From Diplonema papillatum (taxonomy: Eukaryota; Euglenozoa; Diplonemea; Diplonemida; Diplonemidae), in the NCBI GenBank assembly GCA_030068145.1, contig JAPJBO010000061.1:124001-188000 (forward strand): a stretch of DNA of 64,000 bases, in the 5' to 3' direction. The notes under the pieces were generated by a model. The model did not search any database, was not told the origin of the DNA, and saw nothing but the letters and a program-made list of their open reading frames with translations. The position numbers and the translations under genes are program-made. Shown here piece by piece: positions 10,601 through 21,289 of this stretch (positions are counted from its first letter, which is position 1; each line of letters begins with the position of its first letter).

Positions 10601-11203
10601 CGTCTAGGATGCGTGGGATGCCAAAGGAAAACGAAAGTGACAATGCACTCGAGTCTGGTCGAACAACATCGTCAGCCTCCATCACTTCTCCTTTCCTCTT
10701 TGCAAATCCCCGTTTTCACGTTTCTTTCGCTCCCAGTGCTCAAATGTCATCAAAAGGCTGCATGAAAAGGTGCGGAAACCCCGTCTGAAATGCATTACCC
10801 CCTAGCCGAAACCCGGGTTCCTGGAAAAATCCCGAGCGCCGGAAAAATATTTTTTGGACACCCCTTTCGAGTTTTCCGTAGTTCTTCCGTAGTTCCATCA
10901 TGGTTTCACCGTACTATATGGATCACACCATAATACGTACTGGGTGGGTTTGGGGAGACATGCATGGCTTCTTTCCTGTACAATTTACTTGTTTGCTTTG
11001 GCAAGTCAGTTTTTATACAAAAATAGTGTTTATTGAAACGAAAAAAAAACTTATTTGAAATGCCAAGCGGGGGGGGAACTGCTGGAATTTGAAGGCAAAG
11101 ACGTTGCTGCGCTTCTCGTCCATGTATGGTCCCTCTGCAGAGAAAGGAGCGATGGCGGGGCCGCGATTGATGAAACCCGCCAGTTGACATACAGGTAGGC
11201 CGC

Positions 11204-11955
11204 GTGACCCACGCCGGCTGTTATTTTAATGCGGCGTCAAACTTGGAACTCGCGCCGGACGTGGACAGGAAGACAGTCGTCAAGGCAGCAGCAGCGCGGG
11301 GCTTCTCACTCCACCCGGCGCCATGGGTGTTTGAGGGACCTCGAGGGGTCGAGCTCGAGGCGTTCCAGCGGAAGGAAGCACGGTCAGACAAGACGGCGAA
11401 CCCCCCGAACGACATCCTAGAAGCGGCGGAGAAGGCAGGCGTCCAGGTGGAGATGGCCAGGGCTTCGCCTCCGGTTACCGGCTGTTCGCGGGCAATGCGA
11501 CGGAGGCCGGTATACTGAAGCTGGCAGAATACCTCGACAGTGCTTCGATCGCATTGAAGAAGGATGGCGTATACGTGCGGTCGAGGGAGCAGACGCGGAG
11601 GGAGAAGGACAGATACTGGGATCGGATCCAGGCTAAGTGTGGCGTGGTAGGTGTGGACCGCTTCCTGGGGGAATACGAGGTCAGGATGATCACGAGACAG
11701 ATGGGGATCTTCGACGGATGGGAGGAGGAGCCTGTGTACGGGATGCGAGGACTGAGCGAGGGCCAGGAGGCGGCACTTCAGAGAGCCGACAAGGGAGGGC
11801 AAGGCTGGGACGGGAAGAATGGCAGGGTTGTCGCAGACGCGACCCCGGCAACGCCTGCACCCAAACGAATGCTTGAGTCGGGGGAAGGGTCGGGGGCGAC
11901 GCCGCCGGCGGTGAGGACCAGAACAGAGAGTGACCCCGGTGGGGGAAGCTATTAA
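11204..11955 (+). pseudogene. LINE copy 1, ORF1 with one frameshift
   Basis: Two frames join: 11204 to about 11455 in one, then about 11461-11955 in the next, giving roughly 250 residues across a single frameshift. The first part has a helical segment (PDVDRKTVVKAAAARGFSL). The second is charged (SREQTRREKDRYWDRIQAK) and ends in a Pro/Thr/Ser-rich tail. No known domain is recognised. It lies just 5' of a LINE endonuclease relic in the same orientation, so it is read as ORF1 of that element. Confidence 0.55.
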
Positions 11956-12229
11956 CTGGGGTTGGCTCCCCCGAACCAAGCAACCGAACCGACCTGACAT
12001 CAGTAGCAAATATCATATCAGTCAATTCCTCCCCGGTCACATCAGACGCTTTCCTCTCCGAACCGGAAGACGAACGACCGAACAATTTCATCACCGAGCC
12101 CCCCCCCCATACTACCCCAAGCTCAAGCAATAATCGCACCCGACACCCCTTCACCATCGCAATCAAACAATCTCGCGCGTCCTAGAGTACCTTGCCTTTC
12201 CAACCCCGCTCTTTGACCAACCCGCCCGG

Positions 12230-13669
12230 AGGAGCGAACTGTGCGCCACCGGGGCCCCTCGACAAGTGCCACCCTTGATCATACCAGCCGTGAGGGCCCA
12301 CGGCTTCCTACCGCCCGAGGGACGAATACAGCTGCTGTCGTGCAACGCCTCTGCAAAGATGCGTCTGGAGAGATACTTCGCCCGCCTGCCTGCTGCCGAT
12401 CTGTTGGCGGTGAACGAAATCGGCCGAGAACCCACCGTTTTTCGGGTGAATACGCTGCACGGGCTGGGTGGACGGTGGTTGTGATAGGGGTCTGCCCCTA
12501 TTCCGGCGACCGCCCCATAGCACGAACGGACATTCTTGTGAAAAGACAACACAGTGACGATATCGCAATGTTTTTCGGGGTATGGTGCGTGCAGTGTCAA
12601 GCTTCGAAATAGCAGGAGAGACGTAGAGGGTGGTGAGTGTGTACGGACCGTGCCACAAGCGCGACGTGCTCGTAGAGCGACTCGGGGAATGGATGGCGCA
12701 CCGTGCAAGAGAATGCTCGACCGACCTGGCAGTAGTCGGCGATTTCAACCCGAGGACGACCCCACAGATAGAGAGGCGGATGCGACAAGAGCAAGTGCAA
12801 GAACTGGTGCGGTCACGAACGACTTTCTCGAGATCGAATGCAAACTCTTCGCTGGACAGAGCTTTTGTCCCACGCAGATCAAGGTGGAGCCTGGACTTCG
12901 TCCGTTTCACCGGCGGAAGTGACCACGAGGTACTGGCCCTTAGTTTTGATAAGCACATGAGGAGGCCCAGCAATGTTGTACCCAGCGGCGCGCCAAAGCC
13001 TGCACCAGGCGACCTTTCCTGGGCTTCTTGGCGCCTTAGACGACAATGCGGCAGCACCCCCACCCCGGCCCCGCAGCACGAAGACCGCCCGCCTGCAGAA
13101 AGCTCTCCAAAAATTTTGGTAGCCCGGGGCGGGGCCGATGTAGCCTGGTCTGGTACTGTGACAGCCAGGCGGCCATACAACGAGTGCAGCGGAGACATCT
13201 TGGCGACCCCGTGTCAGAGTGCCTTGACGAGTACGCGGAGCGGTGGAGCAAGGGGCACGCGGAAAACCAGCATATCAACCGCGCGGATGAGGCGGCGTCG
13301 AAGGCCCTACGCGAGGGAACGCCGGCGCTGGATGTGGAACACCTCCACTGGAGAAACGGGGAGAAGGCAGTCTGCGTTTACGCAGTCGGGAACTTCCCGC
13401 AGCTGGAGGGACAAGCCGAGTACGTGCGGCGTGTCAGGCGGTACGAACGGACGAAGACCGCGACGAGAGCGATACGGGACATGGCGACGGGAAAGACGAC
13501 GAGAGGGAGCACTCTCAGGGCGCTAGAGACGGTCCCAGGGGCGGTGGACCTCCTGCTCGCGATCGTGAGAAGGTCGATACTGCCGAAAAGAACCCGCGTG
13601 CAATGTAGACGGTGCTGCGAGATGGCAAATAGCCGATATGAGGAATGTGGACGATATCGAGAGTTTTAG
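12230..13669 (+). pseudogene. LINE copy 1, endonuclease and RNase H remnants, RT deleted
   Basis: Frames in sequence match the intact LINE at 14428-17871: LLSCNASAKMRLERYFARLP (12320-12380), VVGDFNPRTTPQ (near 12730), SSLDRAFVPRRSR and FTGGSDHEVL (near 12850-12930), which are APE-endonuclease motifs. Near 13020-13130 the sequence jumps to RNase H (WYCDSQAAIQRV, then WSKGHAENQHINRADEA), so most of the RT is missing. Frameshifts separate the pieces. It ends near 13660, where a GTC-core repeat begins. Confidence 0.8.
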
Positions 13670-13835
13670 AGTTAAAGTTCGCTTGAAATTCCGGGGATTT
13701 AGGGTCTCCGTGTGACCGTTCATGAATGGGTTCTCTTAGAGCAAGAGAGGGCTGGGTTGCATATTTAGTGCACGCTTTCGTTCTGGGTTACGGCTAGCCA
13801 TGTCCGGGACTGGTGTCAGTTTTATCTTTGTGAGC
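13662..13835 (+). repeat. GTC-core dispersed repeat, long form
   Basis: Starts AGAGTTAAAGTTCGCTTG, has core GGGTCTCCGTGTGACC, and later the conserved GGCTAGCCATGTCCGGGACT. The same long form is at 46948-47130 and, inverted, at 42350-42600. Confidence 0.7.
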
Positions 13836-14427
13836 GGGACAGCTAGAGGGTGAACGAGGCGGCAGGCCACGGAATTCTGCTTATACTTTAGAGACGTCGC
13901 GAGTAGTAGTAGTAGTAGTTTGAACTTGTTATGCAACACTCTGTGTCGACAGACTGCACTAGTAGTAGTATGTGGCGTCTGCCGAAGCAGCCGGAGACAG
14001 CAGGCGCAGGGGGCAGGTCTTGCTTTACTTTTGTCTTCGTCATGGAGACCCTCCCCCGGCATCCCGACTGTCCAATCACTGTCGAGAAAGTTTGCGCCTA
14101 TTGTGATGAGGTGGTTGATCAGGCCCCACGAAGCCTTGTACACGACACGGCTGCAACACGAGGATGCAGCCCTGCTTAGGTGGGCACTCAGCCATCAGGT
14201 CATTGGCTGCTAAGCAGGTCGATTTGCCACTTTTGTGGCCCTCTATGCGGGCGGTGCTGTCAGCACTTGTTCCGCGTCGCTTCAAGTACATGATTCAAAC
14301 ATGTACTTGAAGCGACGCGGAACTTCATTCAAGTACATGATGCTGGCGGTCGGGGGATCGGCGACCGCGACTCAATTAAGGTGCGATCAACAGTGTCGCC
14401 ACGTGAAGGCCCCTCCATGACACCTAA
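13836..14427. other. Non-coding stretch between the two LINE copies
   Basis: Contains a short AGT microsatellite at 13903-13920 and a 20-bp segment near 14275-14330 (CGCGTCGCTTCAAGTACATG and its inverse), which makes a small inverted repeat. No gene is seen. Confidence 0.5.
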
Positions 14428-17400
14428 GAGAGAGAGAGACGTCGCGAGTCAAAAAAAAAAAAAGTCAATCCCTCCCTGTCACAACAACCAACCGAAGCAA
14501 CCGGTCCCTTACGTCCACGGCCTCCTCTGATCATACCGTCCACAAACGTCCGCCTTTTTCTCCCTTCCGAAAGAAGCCTAGTCCTACTGTCGTGCAATGC
14601 CTCCTCGAAGATGTGTCTTGAGAGATTTTTCGCTCGCCTACCCGCCGGCGATATCCTGGCGGTGAACGAGATTGGTCGTGAGCCCACAAATTTCCGCGAA
14701 TACGCGAAGCGTGCTGGATGGAGTGTCGTCGTAGTGGGTACGTGCCCCTACGCGAACGGGCGCCCCCTGGCCCGAACGGCGATACTGATAAAGAAGCAAT
14801 CCCTGATTACACTATCTCAGTGCTATTCGGGGTACGGGGCGTGCAGCGCGGATCTGCAGGTGGCTGGCGAGACATTGCGAGTGGTAAGTGTATACGTTCC
14901 GTGCCACAAACGTGATGCCCTGACGGATCGACTTGGAGACTGGATAGCGTCGCGAGCTCGGGACTGTGTGACTGATGTTGCAGTTGTCGGGGATTTTAAT
15001 CCGCGGACAACCCCCCAAGTAGAGATTCGAGTACGGAGGGAAAATCTGCAGGAGCTGGTTCGGTCGCAAACCACGTTCGCGAGGTCCAACGCCGCGTCAT
15101 CCCTGGATAGGGCGTTTGTACCGAGAAGATCGCGCTGGAGCTTGGACAGAATACGGTTCACCGGTGGAAGCGATCACGCCGTACTAATCCTCCGATTCGA
15201 CAAATTCCTGAAGAAGCCTCCGGCCATGATCTACCCATCGAAGCGACAAGTCCTCGACCAGACGGCCTTTTCCGATTTGCTGAACACACTGGATGAAACG
15301 GGTGCAAGCCCCCCACCGCGACCCAGAAGCACGAAGGTGGCGAGGCTGCAGGACGCTCTCTACCGACGGATCCTTCTCCGAAGCGCGGCCGGCCCGGAGC
15401 AAAAGAAGTTGTTGAACGCCGAGATACGATCTGTACGGAAGAAGTTGGACGTGGTCGCGATGAAGCAGAGGCCGCCCAACCTGACGACTCCGTACCAGCC
15501 TCCGTTGCTGGAAAATCCCGACGCCTTTACAGCTTTCCTCCGAAACAAGTATAAATCCGACACGCCCAGTCCCCCAATAATCATACCCCCGGACACCGAA
15601 GCAGTCGCATTGACAACCGAAGACCTCAGGACGGCAATCGAAGCCATCCGGCCCACCGCGAGAACGGCAGATTTTTCACCGAAGTTTCTAAGAGTTATGT
15701 CTGAAGAAGCCGTGCAATCAACAACGGATGAGCTGAATAGATGGGTTCGTGAAGGCGTCCCGGCGCGTCAGCGGTTGTCGTGGATTTTCTTGTTTTGGAA
15801 GGGAAAGGCGCTGCGAATGTCGGAGCCGAGGGGGTATCGCCCGATCGCCATAATGCCCCTATTCGCAAAGCTTTTGCACTCGACGCTGTACCAGAAGATG
15901 AAGCCGCTCGTGCAATCGGTGGTCCTCAGGTACAAATTCCAGTTCGGGTGCGGCAGCCGGAGCGGGGCAGCACAGGTAGTGCTTTATGCGAAGGAATGGC
16001 TGGAATCGGGTTCAGGCACGGAGCCCGACGATGAACACCTGCTGCTGCTAGTCGACGTTCTCGCGGCATTTGACACGATACCGCATGAAAAGCTGGTTCG
16101 GACGGTCGAGAGGTTGCTTGGTCCCGAGTGGGCGAGGACGATAGCGAGGGTCATCGAGGATCAGGAAGTGTCGATTGTGCACTATGACGGTTTCACCCCG
16201 CCGGTTGGCATGAAACGCGGCGTTCTCCAGGGATCACCCCTCAGCGTGCTGCTGTACATCTTGTATACCTGCGAGCCTCCCCCCGAGGATGAAACACGGG
16301 CATACGTCGATGACCTGGTTGCACGTACGACGAGATCAAGACTCCAAGGAACGTACAGGGCCCTAAAGAAGTGGGCGACATCGAAAGACCTGGAGTTGGC
16401 TGAGGAAAAGACGGTTGTACTGGCGAGGTCTTCCTTCGCATGGAGCTCGGATCCCATTCGTGAAACCACCAACCGGGCAAGACTGCTGGGCGTGTGTATC
16501 CATGCGGGCGGACGACTGAGTGGGTGCGACAATGACGCCAAGTGCATGGAAAGGCTGGCGCGCCTCGTCGACTTCACAAACTCCCACGTGTACCGCTCCA
16601 CAAGGCGAAAATGCGCCTTTTTCAGCAGCCACGTGCTCCCCATCGTATCGATGCACTGTCTTTCGTCTTGCTTCGACCCGCGGGCGCCGAAGCTCGTTGC
16701 AGCCCACGCGAGTCTCTTTCCCAAGCATCGCCACAGCAGGGGGATAAAGGATTTCGCGTGGTGCAAAGACGGCTTTGCCTGCCAAAATGTCGAGACATAT
16801 GCGGCGCTACAACGAACGCGGGCGGTACTGGCTCATCGACCTGACGAGGCGAAAAGCGCACTGCCGGTCGAAGGATTCCGGCGAAGGCCGCCACACCCGA
16901 CGGTCGAGGGAGAGGACGTTTTGGAACGGTTAGACGCGCTACTGGGGACGGATGAATTCTCGGAGCCGCGGGAAATGGTGGTGGCGACCGACGGGGGGTT
17001 CCTGGAAGACGAATCACGCGGGTCCGCCGGGGTGTCAATTGGCACGACGTCGTTCGGCTGCATGGTGAGGGGCACGGTGACATCGAGTACGGAGACCGAG
17101 TTGGCCGCCATCTACCTGTTAGCGACGACATTACGGCGGCGTGAAGTCGCACCCGACCGTGTCACGTGGTACAGCGACAGCGAGGCCGCAATCTTGCGTG
17201 TCCGCCGCGGAGAGCCCGGCGACCCCGTCGCCAACGCAGTAGGCGAGTACGCGCAGTGCCTTCGATGGAGTAAGGGGCACGCCGACAACGCCTTCATCAA
17301 CCGGGCGGACGAGGCGGCGACCCAGGCACTCCGGGACAGAGGACCGGGTCTAAGCATGGAGTTGCTCCACCTTTTAAACGGGGTGAAGTCTGTGTGCTGT

Positions 17401-17871
17401 CTCGTGGCTGAGGAGTTCCCGATGCTGGAGAGCCCCATCCGTTTCGTGCGGCGCGTCTGGCGTCACCGCCGCACGAAGACGGCCATGAGGAGTATCCGAG
17501 AGCTGGCATCGGCAAAGACGACAAAGGGAAGCACCCTCGGCTCCCTCGAGACCATACCCGGGGCGGCAGACCTCCTGCAGTCCATCGTGCGGCGTGCGGT
17601 AATGCCTCGAGGCACAAAGGTCAACTGTATACGGTGCGCGGAGATGGCAACCGCCCAGCATGTACTGCTGGCAGACGACGCGACGCACAATGATGTGTCT
17701 GATATCATGGAAGCATACCCACAAGACCGACCACATCTGAGGCGACTCCTCGAAGACTTTGCGACAAGACGAAGGCCCACAATCCGCCACGTGGCCAGGC
17801 GCGTGAAAGCGCTATGTGACGACCCGCTCGCGGCTCGTTGGTCATCCCTCGTTTTGAGATATCTCGATTAG
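14428..17871 (+). CDS. LINE ORF2: APE endonuclease, reverse transcriptase, RNase H
   Basis: Open from 14428 to the TAG at 17869. The first ATG is 14611, but conserved endonuclease sequence (LLSCNASSKM, with the N of the first APE strand) starts upstream of it and is also present in copy 1. The real N-terminus is therefore upstream and lacks an in-frame ATG. Domains in order: APE endonuclease (VNEIGREP, VVGDFNPRT, SSLDRAFV, GGSDHAVL); RT (LVDVLAAFDTIP, RGVLQGSPLS, AYVDDLVA, the catalytic YVDD); RNase H (VVATDGGF, TETELAAIY, YSDSEAAI, WSKGHADNAFINRADEA), all four acidic residues present. A C-terminal CIRCAEMATAQHVL box is shared with the fragment at 32718-33194. It probably retrotransposes by target-primed reverse transcription. 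It lies in MAPKK intron 4 in antisense orientation. Confidence 0.92.
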   Translation, partial: ERERRRESKKKKVNPSLSQQPTEATGPLRPRPPLIIPSTNVRLFLPSERSLVLLSCNASSKMCLERFFARLPAGDILAVNEIGREPTNFREYAKRAGWSVVVVGTCPYANGRPLARTAILIKKQSLITLSQCYSGYGACSADLQVAGETLRVVSVYVPCHKRDALTDRLGDWIASRARDCVTDVAVVGDFNPRTTPQVEIRVRRENLQELVRSQTTFARSNAASSLDRAFVPRRSRWSLDRIRFTGGSDHAVLILRFDKFLKKPPAMIYPSKRQVLDQTAFSDLLNTLDETGASPPPRPRSTKVARLQDALYRRILLRSAAGPEQKKLLNAEIRSVRKKLDVVAMKQRPPNLTTPYQPPLLENPDAFTAFLRNKYKSDTPSPPIIIPPDTEAVALTTEDLRTAIEAIRPTARTADFSPKFLRVMSEEAVQSTTDELNRWVREGVPARQRLSWIFLFWKGKALRMSEPRGYRPIAIMPLFAKLLHSTLYQKMKPLVQSVVLRYKFQFGCGSRSGAAQVVLYAKEWLESGSGTEPDDEHLLLLVDVLAAFDTIPHEKLVRTVERLLGPEWARTIARVIEDQEVSIVHYDGFTPPVGMKRGVLQGSPLSVLLYILYTCEPPPEDETRAYVDDLVARTTRSRLQGTYRALKKWATSKDLELAEEKTVVLARSSFAWSSDPIRETTNRARLLGVCIHAGGRLSGCDNDAKCMERLARLVDFTNSHVYRSTRRKCAFFSSHVLPIVSMHCLSSCFDPRAPKLVAAHASLFPKHRHSRGIKDFAWCKDGFACQNVETYAALQRTRAVLAHRPDEAKSALPVEGFRRRPPHPTVEGEDVLERLDALLGTDEFSEPREMVVATDGGFLEDESRGSAGVSIGTTSFGCMVRGTVTSSTETELAAIYLLATTLRRREVAPDRVTWYSDSEAAILRVRRGEPGDPVANAVGEYAQCLRWSKGHADNAFINRADEAATQALRDRGPGLSMELLHLLNGVKSVCCLVAEEFPMLESPIRFVRRVWRHRRTKTAMRSIRELASAKTTKGSTLGSLETIPGAADLLQSIVRRAVMPRGTKVNCIRCAEMATAQHVLLADDATHNDVSDIMEAYPQDRPHLRRLLEDFATRRRPTIRHVARRVKALCDDPLAARWSSLVLRYLD

Positions 17872-17952
17872 TGCATGCTTGATTTGACAGTGAAAAAGGC
17901 GACTAGCGGAAAGGAGAAAGACAGTAAGGAGAGTGGACATTGGGCGGCCGAC

Positions 17953-18200
17953 AAAAAAAAAAAAAAAAAAAAAAAAAAACGCTAACCCAAACAACTTCCG
18001 CCGGCAGAGAAACCTTGCCTAAAGAAATCAACTGCCTTCGGGTAGGCTAGTCTGACACGAGTTGTCGTCGGGAAAAAAAAAAAAAAAAAAAAAAAGGACG
18101 CTAACCCAAACAACTTCCGCCGGTAGAGTAAACCTGCCTAAAGAAAAGCAACTGCCTTCGGGTAGGCTAGTCTGACACGAGTTGTCGTCGGGGAAAAAAA
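17953..18200 (+). repeat. LINE poly(A) tail followed by two poly(A)-tailed 95-bp units
   Basis: A run of 28 A's (17953-17980) ends the LINE. Then a unit beginning CGCTAACCCAAACAACTTCC and ending GTTGTCGTCGGG occurs twice (17981-18072 and 18098-18193), each followed by A's. The same unit occurs inverted at 63079-63187 with poly(T). A short A-tailed retroposon (SINE-like) that inserted into the LINE tail is the simplest reading. Confidence 0.75.
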
Positions 18201-18610
18201 GAAGTTCGTTCCCGGTGGTATGCAAGCGTGTCGGCTCGTCCTCGACTGTCGGCGATGCCGAGCGTCTCCGTTGGTCAGGGGGAAGGCGTAGTGCAGGCTA
18301 GTAAGCCGATCCTCGCAAGGTGCGGACCGACCAGAGTCGGAATGAAGTCCGGCGCCGACGCCACGGCGTGCCGCGCGATGAGGTGCGTGGGCGAGCGCCA
18401 CCGGCACAGCGGCCAGGGGCGGGGAATGAATTGAAGGTGGACCTGCACAACGCACTTAACCAGGTGAGCAGAGAGGCCGTCCTGAAGGCGGTGGCCGAGA
18501 GCACACGAAGGAGAAGCTCTGCCCTCGACACTCGACAGAGAAGAGGTCACGAAGCGCCAGCAGGTTCGCGAAGAAGGCGATGCGGAAGCCAACGAAGCCC
18601 GCCCCGCAAG

Positions 18611-18985
18611 CGCCGTCACCCAAAAACGAGCACCCCAGCGCACGCAGCTACGCTATGCTCGCTAGCAGGCAACGTCATCACCCGAAACGAGCACCCCAGC
18701 GCACAGCCACGCTATGCTCGCTAGCAGGCAAACGTCATCACCCGAAACGAGCACCCCAGCGCACAGCCACGCTATGCTCGCTAGCAGGCAAACGTCATCA
18801 CCCGAAACGAGCACCCCAGCGCACAGCCACGCTATGCTCGCTAGCAGGCAAACGTCATCACCCGAAACGAGCACCCCAGCGCACAGCCACGCTATGCTCG
18901 CTAGCAGGCAAGCGCCATACCCAAAACGAGCGCACAGCCACGCTATGCTTACTCCCCAGCGCACAGCCACGCTATGCTTACTAGC
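18611..18985 (+). repeat. 60-bp tandem repeat
   Basis: Five near-identical units (each containing CACCCGAAACGAGCACCCCA and GCTATGCTCGCTAGCAGGC) followed by degenerate ones. The Thr/Ala/Ser-rich reading frames across it are repeat artefacts, although it lies directly 5' of a Cys-rich-family relic and may be an expanded piece of it. Confidence 0.8.
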
Positions 18986-18989
18986 AGGC

Positions 18990-19690
18990 ACCGAGCCGCT
19001 CAAAACTAAGGGGCGCATGACCCCACGACCGGCCACCCGTTGTTGGCCGACGGGGCTGAAGCGCCCGGACAAGAAAGCGGCGACGCGGAAACGGACGCAA
19101 GCGACGCTCGATCTCGCCAGCTCCAGCTCGACAACAACTCCAAAGTCGAAATCAACCTTCCCGCGCATGTCGTCTTCATCATCATCATCATCATCCAAGA
19201 CGTCATCGACGGGAATATCATCCTGCCTCAAGCAACCTACTTCGCACGCAGCCTGTGAGCTCAGAATTGGCGACTCCAAGGAGGGGACTGAAGCGACCCC
19301 AGAAGAAGTCACCGAGCCCGCATACTGGTCCGCTAGCTGGGGCAGCCTGCAAGCCGTCTCGCAACAGAAGCTTGGACGATCCAAGTAGGTTCAGACGTCT
19401 CGACAGGGAAGACGCGAAGAGCGCAGCGAGGAAGTCCGCACTGCCGAAGCAAGCAAACTCGACTCTGGATCGAGTGACTTCTTCCCCATCGAATCAGAAA
19501 CAGCCGAAACAGCCCAAAAAGCCCGCACCGCGAAAACGAGCGGAAACAAGATTTGACCCGGAACGACCAGCTCGACCACATCCGCATCATCATCGTTGAC
19601 TCTCCCAACGGACAACGTCATAAAGTAACACTAGCCCGCAAACAGTGCTTACCTGTCTTCATGGCACTTGCACTTTACTGATCGCAGGTT
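18990..19690 (+). pseudogene. 3' part of a Cys/His-rich LINE-family gene, frameshifted
   Basis: Segments KRPDKKAATRKRTQATLD, SSKTSSTGISSCLKQP and PKKPAPRKRAETRFD match the Lys/Arg/Pro/Ser tail of the gene at 39140-40120 in order. The same 3' untranslated segment follows (CACTAGCCCGCAAACAGTGC, then ATGGCACTTGCACTTTA). The Cys/His part is absent. An ATC microsatellite (19168-19195) lies in the Ser-rich part. Confidence 0.65.
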
Positions 19691-20412
19691 TAGCATGTAT
19701 GAATCGTTGGGTGCCTTATTTGGGCAAAAGCACAGAGATGCCTCCACATATGGTTTCAACGCGGAGAATGTAGCGGTGTTCAGTTCTTTATCCGGGGCGG
19801 GATGTGTGACACTCGTTCTGGATGTGGTGTCAAGCATGTTGCCTGGCCTGAGTTTCGCCTTCTCAAGCGCATTTCGGACCTAGTTGATTCCCGGGGAACA
19901 CCGTTTTTGCGGACTGAGCATCAGGGTTCCCAACTGAGCAATAGGTTCCTCTAGACTCGCAAAGGGTGGTCAAGCCATGGGGTGGCCACGATCCTTTGGC
20001 CTCTTCATGTTCAAGGGGTGCGAACACCACCCATCGTCTTAGCAAGCCCCGCAGGGGACCCTTCGTCCCCTTGCAGTACTTTGAGTGCCGGGATAGGTCG
20101 TTGCTTGGCTTTTCTACGTTTACTGTGCACCACACGACTGCAAGAACGCCATGCTTTGACACCGACCAGTATGTGTGGGCGGGGCACAGGGTCCTTTCAG
20201 GGTCCCTGCGGTTTGGCGACACATTTTGCGGGCGTTTTATCAACCCACACCGGTGTGGATCAAACTTTCCTGGGGCTTCCGAATGGTTTTGGGTTCCCTG
20301 TAGTCGGGCTGTTTTTTTGTGGCTGCGGTATGGGGGTTTGGTGGTTTTCCTTAAGCCCGGAAGGTCGGCCGTGTCTTCTTCACAACAAGGGATAATGATC
20401 GCAAAGATTTAC
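19691..20412. other. Intronic stretch before MAPKK exon 4, nothing recognised
   Basis: No repeat or coding signal that I can support; it is the exon-4-proximal end of MAPKK intron 4. Confidence 0.4.
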
Positions 20413-20531
20413 CTGTTTCGAGATGGCGCACAGGATGTCTTCGGGTATCGTCTGGCCAGCTATTTGCGCCTTCTTTGCCACGCTTTGAAGCGTGCCGTAG
20501 GCCATGAACTCCATGAGAACCATCAAGAAGC
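20413..20531 (-). CDS. MAP kinase kinase, exon 4 (subdomain V)
   Basis: 119 bp: two bases completing a Gly codon, then 39 codons including FLMVLMEFMAYGTLQSVAKK, the hinge and start of the C-lobe. Acceptor ACAG at 20532, donor GTAAAT at 20412. The Gly codon is split G|GC with exon 3, and the 3' end is phase 0 and joins exon 5. Confidence 0.88.
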
Positions 20532-21113
20532 CTGTGGTCAGGAAGAGTGTAAAGACATGCTCGGAATGGTAGAAAAGAAGCCCAACACCGTGTCGCGTGT
20601 GCTACCGTTGTGGTAGACAGCGATGGGCAGCGAGTCCCAGGCCATAGTATGGTCGAAGTGGAATTGTTCTTGAAGCCTTTCAAGGACGTCTGCCGACGGT
20701 ATTGCATGCCCAGGTCGTTGCGCATCGCTTGTTGCGGGGTACCAGCGGTGGCCCGGAAGAGCTCGAAGCGTTGAGACTGCTAAAAAGCTTGGGCCCTCGT
20801 GCGTAGTCGCGTCGCGCTGTGTTGAGCCCATTCCTGAGTGAGGACGCAAAAAGCCGTTAGCGGTCCAAAGAATTCAAAAAAGGTTCAGAAAACGGGCTGG
20901 AGACCACCAAGCTATGCCCTGACTCCAACAGTTTCCTTTCGAGATGACCACCACCAGCACCGTCGGCATTGCACACCCCACCCAGCCCTGAAAGTTTGCA
21001 ATGCTTCTGTTGTAAGTCGATTCAAGACCCTTCTTCGAATCAGGAATCGGAGGGGACAGCCGCTTCACGATGCACACGTCGTGTGCCTTGTGCGGAAAAG
21101 TATAGCGGCACAC

Positions 21114-21175
21114 CTTCTTTGAAGTAAGCTTCGAGGCTCGATACAAGATTCGGATGCTTGTCCACGCCGGTGCAC
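21114..21175 (-). CDS. MAP kinase kinase, exon 3 (subdomain IV)
   Basis: 62 bp: one base completing an Arg codon, 20 codons including HPNLVSSLEAYFKE, then one base of the following Gly codon. Acceptor TTGCCAG, donor GTGTGC. The phases match exon 2 (ends AG) and exon 4 (starts GC). HPNLV...AYF is the standard segment before the hinge in MAPKKs. Confidence 0.88.
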
Positions 21176-21289
21176 CTGGCAAGAGAAGGGTTGGAAAGAT
21201 GGTTGTTGTGGTTGAGACTGGTTGTCAGGTAGATTCCTGCAGTTGAAACTGATACCTGAGTGCAGATCGCATGGGGTATTGTACAATGA

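Larger units (their letters stand above)
2507..10930 (-). mobile_element. TIR DNA element, interrupted by the YR retrotransposon
   Basis: The outer ends are perfect 11-bp inverted repeats, TGGTGTGATCC at 2507-2517 and its complement at 10920-10930. They are flanked by TAATA on both sides (2502-2506 and 10931-10935), a candidate 5-bp target duplication. A second inverted pair lies inside: AAGGGGTGTCCAAAAA at 2571-2586 against 10851-10866. Between the two inverted pairs each end has the motif AGTTTTCCGTAGTTCTTCCG in the same orientation, so this spacer is direct while its flanks are inverted. Removing the YR element leaves about 2.8 kb with a decayed minus-strand coding region (8626-10600). The superfamily is not identified. 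Confidence 0.6.

Noticed and set aside
18611..18985. 60-bp repeats as a CRISPR array or repeat protein
   Set aside because: Whole units repeat with no spacers; frames in both strands are open only because the unit length is a multiple of three.
20538..20849. Minus-strand 103-codon frame overlapping MAPKK exon 4 upstream
   Set aside because: It is in another frame from the kinase residues and lies in intron 3; phases of exons 3 and 4 already join without it.
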